From Larimichthys crocea (taxonomy: Eukaryota > Chordata > Actinopteri > Sciaenidae): 64,000 bases of DNA. Each line of letters opens with the position of its first letter. The first letter of the stretch is position 1. The notes beneath the pieces were generated by a model. That model saw only the letters and a list, made by a program, of their open reading frames with translations. It did not search any database and was not told the DNA's origin. Of the stretch, positions 40,301 through 53,500 are shown one piece after another. The position numbers and the translations under genes are program-made. The stretch spans positions 10,533,927 to 10,597,926 of the forward strand of contig NC_040012.1 in assembly GCF_000972845.2 (NCBI RefSeq). Direction: 5' to 3'.

Positions 40301-43300
40301 TACATGTTGATGCCAGGTGTAAAGTGTGTGTACAATGGTTTTATATTGAAGTGTAAATACGACACTCTGCAGTTACTGAATGAAATTTTTGTTGCATCAA
40401 GAAGTGAAGAGACAAAGCTTTATAATTAACTTTAAATAGCGCACACAGGAATTATTCCTTTTGTTATCTATGTTGATACAGAATACTGTAAAATGATTGG
40501 ATAATTTGGATAATGGTACAGTCCTCAGTTTTCATTCCTACAGTAATTATTTTTATTTTAACTATTAACATTTTGTTACCATGCAGTTGTCTTAAAAAGC
40601 TCCTTTTTCAAAGAAATCATTTTGTTTTTAAAGGGACAAAAAAACAAACTTTTTGTGGCTAATTAGAAAATAACTCAACATCCCAGGACTGTGTTCACTT
40701 TGCACCACCTTCGCCTCAACGTGTCTGAGATTGTAACTCGAGGTGTTGTGTTCCCACTAGTTTGACTGAATAAGATCGTGACATAACTGGAAGAGGACGT
40801 TAACATTTTACCCAGGGTGTAAAAGATCTGCTCAGCCCTTTTTTAAAGTAACAGCAACATTCCTTGTTTTTTGTTTTTTTGTTTGTTTTCCACGATGCGG
40901 TAATGTTTTTTTGGGTGTAAGAAATTATCATGTCGATGAAGTTTAAATGCGGATGTGAAAAATGTTTGAACAACTAACTGAAAAGGTTGTAACATGAATA
41001 ACGAAGTGCTTTTGAACAGTGCTGTGCATTGACATGGACAAATCATCTCTGATACTGAAGAATATGATTGTGGAAAAGGAGACCAATTTTTTTTTAGTTT
41101 TTAACTATTTTAACACATATTAAATATTTCTCAGAAAAGTATGCAGTCGAGTGTGTTTGTCCTTATTTTCCAAAGGAAATCATTTTGTTGTTTTTGTAGA
41201 TATACATTTGATTTAATAAGTTATATCCAATTTAGAAAGACAGCTTCTGCCTGAAGAAGACTTTGGAACAAAATCTACCACCGTCTTCTTTGATGGTTAA
41301 TATTTCTGGATGCTTTGGTAGCATGAACCACATGTAGCTGAGCTTGTTCAAACTGACCACAGTGTGGCGCCTGAATCCAATCGTGGAGCTCTGTCTGCAT
41401 CATGCTCTCAGTAATGTTGTGGGAGTGACCTAATTTTTATGTCTTGAAGAGAGAACAGTCTTGCCATGCTCTTACACAGTGTGTGAATTAAACTTCTGCA
41501 GGGTGCAAGCAGTCCACGGAGCATATTAACTACAGCATCTGAATGGAGCTGGTTGTTCAGCATCTGAATTTGCATCTTTTGGACATTTATACCAAAAGTT
41601 TACAGGCCAACAGTAACTCACATCCCATTCGAAAGTGGCTGCCAAACACCACCCCCAAGGCCGTGTGCTTCCTCTCGGTGGGTGTTGTTGTGTCTGTCTG
41701 TCCAGCTCTGTTGTCACACAAACCTGCAGCTCATGACTTATTTATCCGCCGCCCTGTGAGAGCTGTTCTTTGAATCTAGCTGAGAGATTAAAATATTAAT
41801 TTCCTCTGCAGGTCTGCTGTGCTGTCTGCAGGGGGAGAATATACAGGTTGGGAGGGTACTATTATGTAAGCCTCTTACTAGACTCTGACCTGTCCCCATC
41901 TTTCATTATTATACACACATACTGCAAAGCAAGGGTGTGGTAATTCAATAAGGTATGACAAATATTTTTATGAAGACTGTGAAGACTGTAATGCCTTTTT
42001 AATCCAATCTTAAATATTAGATAGATTAACTTTTTCTGGCAGAGATTCCAAAAATATTCATATTAAAGCTTAAGTTTTTTTAATTAGTTACTTTACAGTT
42101 TATTGTTGTTCATCATGTCTGTGTATATACTGTATGATTTATATAGTTTAGTATAGTATACAATGTAATCTGTGTACAAAGTCACACGGGATGAAAGAAC
42201 TCATTTCATAATTCGTTCTGATTGGCTGAATCTCTCTCCGACGGTGACCCTGGATTATTAACTCCTGGATTGTTTTATTTTTTTTTTTAGATAAGGGGAC
42301 TAATCTAGAATATAATCTCTCAATAATCTGTTAACTAAAACAGCCCAGGAGCTCTAATTACAACCGTCATTTTGTTGAATTTAAAAAAGTTACGTGCGAG
42401 ATTAAAATGGGTCTTGTATATCTTGAGTAGTTATGCAACCATGATTCCACCTCAACTAACTATTAGGGGACATTTTCTCCCTATTTTCTCTAAATTTCAG
42501 GAAATTCATCTTAGTTAATAATAATATAATAATGATAATATAATAATCCCACAAGTAGATTTTAGTTTACTACAAATAGAGACTTTGTGCAGTAAGGAAA
42601 TTTAGCTCAGAAACATCTATGCTTCCCAGTCCTGGTGTATAGTATACAGAGACCTTGTCCTATCTATAACTATATTATAAATGTTTTCTCACACCGTTGT
42701 CCTTGGACTCACATTGGGGCCTCCATCACACCTACTTGTGTTTTTTAAAGATCCATCAATAAATAAGTGTAAGAAGCGTTTAATGTCCCGCTTTGCGTCA
42801 CTGGTTTTCGGTTACAGTGGGTTCGGCTGTCTCTGAAATAGACTCTTGGGGTGGAACAAAAGGGATTAGGTAGCCTTGTCAAACATGAAGAGAGGATCAG
42901 ATTTTCAGGTCCACCTGCAGTGCTTTCCCATCCTGACCTCACCAGTGTTGAAACACAACATGTCAGCCAGTGAAGAAAGAAGTTTGTGGATTTTCACTGA
43001 TAGACTTTAGCAAGTAATCAAACTTTTAGGTTTTTATTTTAGCTGTTAATATCCAACAACTCTCAGTGTTACTTCCTTGTTTACAAACTACTGTATATGG
43101 GGGGAAAAGCCCTGAGTCACAGTATCATGACAGGAAAGGGGCAAAATGCAGTTTCAGCCAAATGTTGTTATTTTACAGGGAAGGGCAATAGACCGCAGCT
43201 TGCCCCAAACGATGGTACACATATTTTCACAATGAGGGTCACTTATGTGTGAGCAGGGCTCAGGAAGGGCTGTCAATAGACCCCTTTATGAGGCGGTGAG

Positions 43301-45733
43301 GGGGGAATTAGGCTGTCAATGGAGGGGACTAAGCCACGTATGCCATGTGTCCACACTCAGCCCTGGCCTGTTTGTTTTGATGGCAGCACGAGACTGGCGT
43401 GACTGCGGGCCTTGTTTACATTGGATACGTGTCAAGCAGGAGAGTTCCCACTGGATGTGAAACTGACCTCTCAGATTGCATCAGAGCCACAGGTGCAATC
43501 CATATCCAGTCAAATCCTTCACATCTATTTATTGCACTTAGATTTATCAGTCCTGACAGTTCGATAATCCGAGTTATGCATCTACACGACGGAGGAGTGC
43601 TTCATAAAAGCAGGACTTATTGTGAAAAGCCTGCCTTGACAGTCAGTCGGGTTAAGTACTAAAGCACAAATCATATCAATTGACAATAAAGAAATTGTAA
43701 ACTGACAAAACACAGCCAGAGAGCAGTACATATTACATAATACAGAGAATAAAGTAATAAAACAAAGATACTAACGGAGCAAACAAGACAAGCAGTGAGC
43801 TCAGACTTTGACACAAGTGCAAGTTCAATGTGAGTAATATGAATTTTGTTTGTACTGTAAATGAATGTGCATAATTTGCAACACTATACACTTTTTACGA
43901 ACGAAAATAGGACCCCAATTAATATCAATAAAATACAAATAATGTGTATTTTCTATAAACAATTAGATCATGTTACTTAACATGTAAAACACTATCAGTT
44001 TGGCTGTCTGCCCATCTTGTATTTTAATGCATTTTTGTGTCTCTGGTCTTGTTTGTGACATTTCAGGAAAATACTAAACTCAGGGCTGCACATGTGGGTG
44101 CAAGTTAATGATTAGCTTTATTATAATTGTAGTGCATTTAAAAACAAAAACAAACCCACATGGGATACTGTGTAAGACACTTGAGACTGAAAAAGATGTG
44201 AGCTCATATTTGAAGTATTCAACGAGTGCAGCCCATGTCAAAATGTGATAAATGTAACAGGTCTGTGAGTTGACTTTGTCACGTGCAGCAGTTAGACAAA
44301 CCTTCAGGGAGAAAACATCGAGTCAGTCCGGCAAATTTACTGTAACACCGGTTCGACCTGAAGTGACACGATGGTTCGATGAAAAACTGGTCTTAGCTCC
44401 CTCCCTTTCCAGACTGGTCCTGGTAAGTTTCCACAGTAACTTAGATCACGCCATGAAACAGCCCACAGATTTTCTTTTGCATCTAAGCAGTGTGAGCATC
44501 TGTGATGTGTTTAAAGGCCCTGGAAATATATTTTCCTCAATCATCTAAAGTGATGGGTTCATAAATAAACATACAATCTTTTGACAAAGTTAGAAATGTT
44601 CAGAGAGATATGTGTAGTTTCTGATTTTGTCTTTGCTTTTCTTACTGGTTTAAAGTGGGCAGGGCTCAGCTGGGAAACGGTGGTGTCATGTTTTTTTAAT
44701 AAACCAATCAGAGTTTAGAAACGTTTGAATCATAATCTGATGACAGCTGGGGAGTTGTTTGCTCATGCTACCAGTAACTCAAGTAAACCACACCGAAACA
44801 GATGTGATGAATCAGCTTCACTTTTGAGTGTCCAAGAGTGTTTGAATAAATAACTCAAGATGTTTAATATTTTTGAGTTAATATTCAATCAAGACACCTG
44901 TGAAAATCATGGTTTTGCAAACTTCCAGTAGTTAACTGATCACCTTGCTGCAGTAATGTACATGTGTACTCCAGGACACCGTGACATCACTGTTGGGTGT
45001 GGTTACAGGTGCAACCAACAATGTGCACGTTTGTGACCACACCCAGGTCAGAGGTGAAACATGACTTTTGACACTTTTTACCAATGGGGGCAGCAAAACG
45101 CTGCTTTTCAACCTGAAAGAAAAACAGTACTTTAAGATTTTGACTTTAACTGCATGTTCAGACAGAACGCGAGGTACGTTTTAGAGGCTGCACACAAAGT
45201 CAGTGGAATTAGCCCAGGGCCGCGTGAATTGCACAAAAACGTGTTGGCGCGAGTTTAAAATGTTTTAACATCAGCGAAACATTTGCACATCATTCTTAAT
45301 ATTTCCAGGGTGTTCTTTTGTTTCTTTTTTGAGTTTTGACCCGATTAGGAGAGTAAATGTGCGTTAACAAGAATATTGAACTGGGAAATATCGGACCGTG
45401 GAGCTGATAAAATGTGCACCTATTCCTTTACTAATCATAAAAATGAACAGAGACAAGAGGAAAAAGAGAAACCCTGAGTTTCTGGTGAGTTTTGAGTTCT
45501 CTGTCTGAACAAGTGATACTATAAAGAATGGATGGCAAATGTACAAAGTCGCCTATAGGTTTCCGAAGAGCCATTTTGAAGCTCAAAATCTGTCACATGT
45601 GAGCCGCCATGTTTGTAGTCCTGCCTCTTCTGCCTCCTGGCTAATCTAAAAATCGGCAAAGACATTGATCATCGGCAAACAAACATGAACAAAAAAAAAA
45701 GTGAGTCTTGTTTTGATTCAACAAGCAAAGCAA
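40301..45733. other. npc1-cables1 intergenic region
   Basis: About 5.4 kb between the convergent genes. AT-rich with scattered simple sequence. No exon with splice sites and recognisable protein was found on either strand, and no tRNA or other structural RNA. Confidence 0.6.
45545..45660. repeat. Possible dispersed repeat fragment
   Basis: GAGCCATTTTGAAGCTCAAA and GAGCCGCCATGTTTGTAGTC resemble a phrase pair frequent in fish intergenic DNA. Weak, by recognition only. Confidence 0.3.
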
Positions 45734-45739
45734 TTTATT
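45734..45739 (-). promoter_or_regulatory. cables1: Candidate cables1 polyadenylation signal (AATAAA on minus)
   Basis: TTTATT on the plus strand, i.e. AATAAA on the minus strand, about 1.7 kb past the cables1 stop. Choice among several AT-rich hexamers is a guess. Confidence 0.3.
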
Positions 45740-47438
45740 TACAAACATACACAGGTAATAAGTGTCGCCCATGAGTCTCTAATGTGCATCTTATCGCGAA
45801 GTCTTTGGGCTTGCAAACAGAAATAAGCTCAGTATTTTTTTCCCCCCACCTTAAATCAGCACAGTCCATGCTTTTCTCATTACGATTTGGTTTAACGTTG
45901 TGATCATTTCAACTCAATACTATCAATACTTGAAGCAGCATTAAATACCATATTTTTTTAAAAAGTAGGCCATACTGTACGTATCTGATTTGGTGGCCTC
46001 TCAATACTCTGTGGTATTGTGTGAGATAATTTCAAAATTAATTAAAAAAGAAAATCAAGTTGAAACACATGCCAAATAAATGGAATAATACGTTGTTGTT
46101 TTTTTAAAATTGGTCACATTGCAGTTGGTTTTTCTTTAAAAAAAAAAACAAAAAAAAACCTCAAGATTTAAAATCAATAAATGCTGATTCAAGTTATACG
46201 CAGATTCATGATTGATCCCTGTTGGGATCTCGTTTAGGTTCTCCTCGATCAGAGGACAGGTCAACTAAACAGACATGTCCCCTAAAGCCTTTTGGGATTC
46301 AGTGTCTTGCTCAAGTGCACTTACTGGCACGGGGTCTTCGCCCACATCCTCTAGGTGATGGACATTTTTCTCTTAACAATAAAGCACCCTGCTGCCACTC
46401 CGCTGCTAATCCTGATCACTGCTTTATGGCATTTTTGCACTCATGGACTTCAAAAACTACCATCCTGACCCCATTATAGCACTGTAAATGTGCTAGCAAT
46501 ACACTCTAACATAGAGCACAGGAAATTCGACACTGATAAAAGTGGGTCTGGTCTCCATACGTCCATAGCAAGCATTTGACTGGTAGAAAATGAATGGAAT
46601 ACTTCAGTGAAAATAGGAAGTCCCATCTTGTCTGCAAGTACCTGTGTACAAACAATCAATACTATTCATGCAGATAGTTTGTGGCTAGAAAATCTGGAAT
46701 AAACCAAAAAGAGAGAAAAACCATTCAAAAGGTCCATTCAAATGACTTGTGTGTGTGTGGTGCTTATGAACACAGCTTATTTTTCAGGGTTAGTTCCCAA
46801 GCTCGTTAAAAGTCTGAAAAAATGTCCCCCTCCCCCCGTTGTGTCTCTCGCAATATTCAAAAAGTGCACTTTTAAGACGATGACTTGCGAACGGATGAGT
46901 CACTCTGAGGAATAGAAGAAGTCCAGCCAAAACCAGCCACTTAAAGGCTTTCATTGAAATCTCCCCCCCGCAGGCCAGGAGGCAACCAATCATACTAAAG
47001 CTTACAAGAATGAGATTAATGAAAAGAGATGATAAAAATGTTACAATCATTGGTTGCAAAAAAAAAAACGAAGCTCGCTATCAGTTTCAAAGCTCTCTTA
47101 ATCAACAAGAGAGGTCTAAAATATACAAAGTGGAGATGAAGACGTGTGAAAACATGCAAACTAGAAAAATGACTTGCTTGCAGACTGTTGACTCTTTTCT
47201 TTCAGAAGTCTGTGTAGTGATGATGAAGTCAAACGATGGAGGAACGTTTTAGAAATGTGTGTCCCTTTGGCTGGTTTCAAGTCTCTGAGAGGAAGGAGCA
47301 TGTTGTCGGTAGTGATGAAGGGCCAGCGGTACCTTACAGCTATCAGACTGAGGAGAGGGGTGGGGAGGATGGATACCGTGGGAAGCAGAGGGATCAGGAG
47401 GAGAGTCTGGTGGTCATCCTCCTGATGGGTCACTAATG
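45740..47438 (-). other. cables1: Probable cables1 3' UTR
   Basis: Follows the cables1 stop on the minus strand. No further exon seen. Contains a degraded SINE-like fragment (46262-46400) in reverse orientation. Confidence 0.4.
46262..46400 (-). mobile_element. Degraded SINE-like fragment
   Basis: The minus strand reads a 'GAGCAAGACACTGAATCCCA' phrase, typical of the middle part of the teleost SINE whose tail is seen at 36964-37170. Strongly diverged; called by recognition. Confidence 0.4.
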
Positions 47439-47579
47439 CTAGGAAGTCTGCAGCAGCCGTCTGTAGTGGGGCATGATCTCGTGTTCTGGCAGGTGCAGGT
47501 TGAACTCTAACGCCACCAGGACGGGGAACTCGAAGGCTATCAGCTCTCTGCGGTTCACTCTGAACCGCTCTTCCAGTTT
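47439..47579 (-). CDS. cables1: cables1 last exon: end of cyclin-box-like domain
   Basis: 141 nt, stop TAG at 47441-47439. Encodes [40 protein letters not shown] and RLLQTS. Acceptor TTTTTCTGGCAG. Confidence 0.95.
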   Translation of the reverse strand, partial: KLEERFRVNRRELIAFEFPVLVALEFNLHLPEHEIMPHYRRLLQTS

Positions 47580-50500
47580 CTGCCAGAAAAACACGAGCAA
47601 AGATTAAAACAGCAGATACATGCAATTTCTACGCTCTGCCTCGCAGCAGATCTGAAGAGCAGAAGCCTGTTTGGATGGTTTACAAATCTACTGTTGATGC
47701 AATCACCATACTCTATAAGCCATAATTAAATGGTAGCAGAGGTGAATTATTATGAGATTACAAAAACATTTGTTTTTCCTAGCTCTGTAGAAATGTAGTC
47801 ATAAGTAAATTTTCCACTCTAAAAGCTTTCATCAAAAAGACCCTCGACTGACTTTAGAGAAATTATAATGTCTTTCGTGGCCCTAGAGAAGTTTATGAAG
47901 TCAAAACAACCCTCTTGATGGAAAAACAGACATTTACATGGCAGGGATGGTGCAAGTAAAGATCCTCTTGAGCTTTATTATGGGAATTTTAGGGCTTGAC
48001 CCCTTTAGAAACTTCAAAAAAATGATGCACCAGATGTTAGAATTCATTAGATTCTCATTTAAATGTAAGAATCTGTTTTCCGCACATCAGAGAGTTGTAG
48101 ACCCTGTGCATCTCTAAAAAAACAAACAAATGCTGCCTGTCATTTCTGGGATTTGGAAACTGCCCAACTAGCAACAAATTGACAGTCTAAAATAAATAAA
48201 GCTGTAAAGAGAAATAATGTTGACATAACCTGTTACTGACTAACATTGTTTTTGTCTATTATGAATGGGTCAAGGGTCAATTTATCCAAATCATCACAAC
48301 CATTTTTCTTACTCACTCCTCGTGTTACTTAGTCATGGAAATACTTTTATGTTTTATTTTGTCGTGTTTTGATTTGTTTATTATATGAAAAATGACAAAC
48401 TTCAACATGCTTATTAGTGAGGAAGTCAATACAGACAATGTTTGACTTGTGTACTTTGAGTCGAGTGAATTCACCCCTGGTGTGAGAAGAGGACACAAGT
48501 CAACATCAAAGTCTACGATTGAGGCACAAAGTTATTATTTTTTTTTAGAGATGCGAGTGGAAAAACTTACGTCTATCAAGAGCTTGACCTCATGTTTCTT
48601 GAGATCACCACCAATCTTGGCCGCCAGAAGGACACAAGCTCCGGCACAGAGTTTACGATTCTGCTTGTTTAGTTTGCCTTGAAGAACGAGTTTTTCAAAG
48701 TAGACGAAAGCCATGGCCACTGTCGGTTCCTCGTAACCACATTCATCCTGAGCCAACTTCCTTATCTCCCTTTTCAAGCTGCAGCGAGGTGAAAAAAAAC
48801 ACAGAATAAGGAAGGACAATAGATAAAGAGGGAAGGAAAGATGCAGAAAAAAAATGTGTCAGGAGATGGTGAAGTCAAATCATCTTTATTATAGAGAGTA
48901 CACACAGAGTCTGATTTACCTCCTAATCTTGCTGAGTGTGAGCCTTATGTGGGGGAATTTCTCCTTGAAGGTTTCGTTCATGTCCTTCTTGAGGTCAGAG
49001 GGTTTGACGTATTCAATGACCGTAGTCTGAGAAGAAAAAACAGAGGCGGTGTCAAAATGACCACACTTTTAGCACCGAGCAAGGTGACTGGATCCTCACA
49101 CACTAGTGTTGGATTCCACTGTCCCACAATGAGGCTTTACAGAGAGCTGGTGTTACCCATGTCACTTAAAGGATCAGTCTGGTGATATTCTATATATTTC
49201 TTATTGTCAACAAATCCTGTGAAAAGACCAGGACCAACAATGAGCTGATCTGACTAACACACTTATTCCTCTGTGCCATAAAGCGCCATTGTTGTCCGGG
49301 CATCAGCGAGCCACACTGTTGCGTGATTTGTTTTGAGTCAATCCCACACACACCCTTTTGCTGCTGTAAATACTCACTAGCACACCAAACGTTCATCATT
49401 TCTCTGTTGAAATTAGTAAAATCCTTCCTAACCAAAATCATTATTTATTCCTGTTAGAGTGCTAAAAACTACAGCGCCCAGCTGTTTGAGGAAATTACAG
49501 GGCTTTTCAGGTTTGCCACAGACAGATGGTACACGACAAAATGAAAAATATTATTCACTTGATTGCTAACAGGGCTTTCCATCTGGCTTCCATTAAACAA
49601 TCTTTGTTGCTTGTTATAACATGCTTCGAGTACCAGGAGGGTGAATCACACCGAGGCTGTATAATGAGAGGCTGAGTGTTTAGACAGAATAAGAATAATG
49701 ATGAACAACAACAAGTGCATTTATAAAGATTTTGCTAGATATATCCTGATGTATTACAACATGGGTCTTCATTTTGCAGATTTGGAAAGCCAAAGAATTA
49801 CTAAGATCAAGGAACATGGCAAGATTGCTAAAAATAAGTTAGCTGGGGTTACAAAATTCAGACAATAACACACAGATAAAAAGGGGAAAAATGAAAAGTG
49901 AATAGTGAAATTATTACAAAGTGATAAAATAATTACTGTCATTTGTTAAAGAGTTTAAAAATCAACTTCTTTCGACTACTTACTGTAGTTGTGCATGTCG
50001 GATTATTACCAACGTTTTGGCTGCACTCACTTTCAGTTTGACCTCCGATACTTTAGCCAGATTATCTAAACCACTTTATTTGGCTTGTTGCATTTATTTA
50101 TTTTCTCTCCCTGCTCCTTTAATCCAGATTTTTTTTCTTTTCTCTCTCTCTTTTTTCACCCTCACAAATACACAGGCTGCCATCACACATATGCCTAACC
50201 CACCTTTTTTTAGGATTACATGATAGTGTTGTGATTTGATTCAACTATGTTAATGCATGTCCACTTTCCACTGAAAGTACACACAGAATATAATAATATA
50301 ATATCATATGATTGTCTGAACTTTTGTGTTTCTTTCCCAGTGGGACTTGTTGGTGTGTTGCCAGATCTGCCAGACCTTTGTGCAACTTCATTTATCATTT
50401 CATGTAATGCAATTTTTTATTTTAGACAAAAGACAAAGAAAACATCTTCAAAAACATGTCACATATGGCAGTAAAAAAATATATATTTGGGTTTTGGACT

Positions 50501-53500
50501 GTTGTTCAGAGCTATTTAAAGACAGCATTTTGGGCTTCCATAGGCGAAACAATAAATTAAGAAAGGGTCAATAAAATAAATAGTTAGTTGCCTCTTTTCT
50601 ATGGTGACGACATTGTTTTCCAAGCTAAGTAAGAACCCATTATGCATTATGCATGTATTACCCAGGATACTGATGATGAACCATGAAGAATGAATGCTTA
50701 TCGATGGTCATAACCCCGAGAAGTGAACATTTGAATTTGTGGTTGTCCTGGCTTAATATTCACATACTAGCTCATACAAAGCTAATATTATACCCCAGCT
50801 TGAACCTGAAAGGTCAGTTAGTCGTGTCTTCTTCCTGAATACAACCAGTGAAGTGCTGAGAATTTTACTGGTTCCACTCCTGTAGTATACACACAATAGC
50901 TATTGTTGTGTGACGCTGGGTTTTGTAATTGGAGGAAGACAAAAAAAAAACACATAGTCCGACCTTGACTGAGCATTTCAACTATGTCAGTCGTTGTTGT
51001 GTGTTCTGCCAGTCTCTGTAACAAAAACAGAGCCCAGAAAAGAATGAGGAGGGAGTCTAGTCGGGTTTGTTATTCTTTTTCCAACCGCGATAAAAACATC
51101 CCGTTCTTTTCCGGAAAAGTGAGAATGTGATTAGCTCACAATAACACTAACTTTTAGCTCTGGTGAAGTGACTGTTTGATAGCTCCTTATGTGAATTCAT
51201 TTAAGTCCCAGAGAAGGTTGGAGGGAGTCTCGACAAGTGACCTTGCTTATTAAAACTGTCTGAAACATCCTCCTGGCTCCTTTTCAAAAACAGCTGATAA
51301 AATTCAGGAAGAGCTTATTTAGAAACAAACTGTCGAGGCAGACAAATCTTTTTCTGGCATTGTTCTTTGTTGTGGTGGGAACACGGAGCACAAAAGTTCC
51401 AGAATAACAAAACTAACCATTGAAGAAACATTTAGATATCGAAGGACATCTCAACAAAATACGTCAAAACAGGAGGTGGATCTGTTTCAGTGGATCACGT
51501 CCCAAATGAAAACAGCTTTTCCATTCTGCTCTCAAGAGAACGAGGCTGCAGTTGCTGTTGTTGTTGCTGTTGGTGGTGAGAATGATGTGCAAGACGGAGT
51601 TAAAGTACTTTCTCACCATGTAGGAGGGGAAGATGAGGACTCTCTTGTGTTTTCCACAAGGCCACTGCGGGTCATCCAACAAATTGGGGTCATATTCACG
51701 AAAGTCCCCCAAGTCATTCCCTGCCATGAGCACAAACACAACAACAGAAGTTAACATTTGTACTACATGTTTCCAATAAGAAAAAAAAATTAAAAATACA
51801 CTGGACAATGGAGAAACAAACAACGAAAGATGAAGAATAAACAACATTCATGATGAATATGTTTAGTACTCGGTTGGCAGATGACTAACCTGTGTCTAAG
51901 CTGCTCTGGTTGCTGTTGGCTCGGCCCAAACTGAGGCTTCTATGGCTGGCGTTACGAGACTGAGAGAATGACGAGGTGGAGTCGATGGTGTTTCTTCGAC
52001 CACCCAGCACATTAGTGGGATACAAGAACTGGGTGTAGGACACAGTCTGTAGGCACAGGTGTAGTTACAATGTCAGTTTGCTTAAATTTCACCGGTTAGA
52101 TTAGATCTTTTTCACAGCGGCGTTTTGTCAAAGCAGGAAAAGCACAGGTGGTGTCAATTTGTTGACATTAACGATGGCTCAGTTTCATTAAGTGTCCCAT
52201 TATATGATACTAGTGAGCCAGCATGAACAGTAATAGGAGCTTGAAACCGACTTGCCTAAATGAAATGCAGTTATTAATAACGTGATTAATTTTCCTGCCA
52301 TTACATGTCGAAATGCCGCTTTACCTGGTTAAAAAAAATGCTAAAACCTGTGTTTGTTTGTGGGAACTATAAATATGAAATACAAGTCTTCCATGTTTGA
52401 CTTGTTCAGCATTATTTTAGCATTACAGGGAAATATATGCTTGGGATGTAGCTACTATACTATTATCTACTGCTTTTGGAAGACTACACAACTTGTTTCA
52501 GACACTCCGGTCAGGATTTGTGTGTCAGGTAACATAAAATTACTAACCCGCAGACATTTGGCTTACTCTCTTGTTTGTTTACTGTTGTTGTGATGTTAGC
52601 AGCCGGTATTAGATTTCTCCAGACTTGCACGAATTGTTGTCCATGTTTTGGCATTTCCTTGAGCACAATAAACTGTTCAAGTAAAGTTCAGTGTAAAAGA
52701 TCATGTTTTGTATGTTCTCTGAGTGGTAGCTTTGTTTTTTCTCTTTGTTCATTTTTATTTAAAGTGTTTTCCCAACACAGAATGTGAGACTAGATATTAT
52801 TAGATCCATCCTCACTCCAGATCACAGCATACTTCTGCTGGTTTCTCACCTTTCCATCAGCTCCTAACTCCACTCCCTCTAGTCCAATCACCATCTCCTT
52901 GGCACTGACGCCTCCTGACGGGTGCCGTTGACGCCCTCCTTCCAGCTTTACATCCCTAATGAGCACAAGACTTTTAGATCTTTCACCGTACAAAACATCC
53001 TACAGCTTCTTTTCAACTCTCATGCCGCCTTGCCGAAGCCTGTTCTAGCTCGCTTCCACATCTCTACCTCACGGCCCTGTTATCGATCTGCGCTCATCAG
53101 CTGGCCTTGTTTCTGTAATTGCCTGTGTCTTTGGGTGCATCTCAGGGCAATCAGAAATAAAGAGCACCCTTGAGAGAAAGAATGGAGGAGAGTACAGTTT
53201 CATTCTAGCAGGCCGGGGCTCTTCAGACTCAGCTGCTGCCTCACCAATGCCTGAAATGTCTTACTGCTGTGGGAGATTTGCAGGACGTCAAATGCTGAAG
53301 TAGAAAACAGACCACTGGAGAGTTAACTGTGTCAGTGGAATGAACAGGCGAGAGCCCACGACTGAACACACTTTGTATTGGCCAAATATTTATGCATTTA
53401 ATGCCTGCTGCTGCAAACATAAAGTAGACTGGGGCGTTCTCATGAGGATAAAGCCACTGCAGAAAACTAAATAGTAAAATCTAAAATGAAAGGAACATTG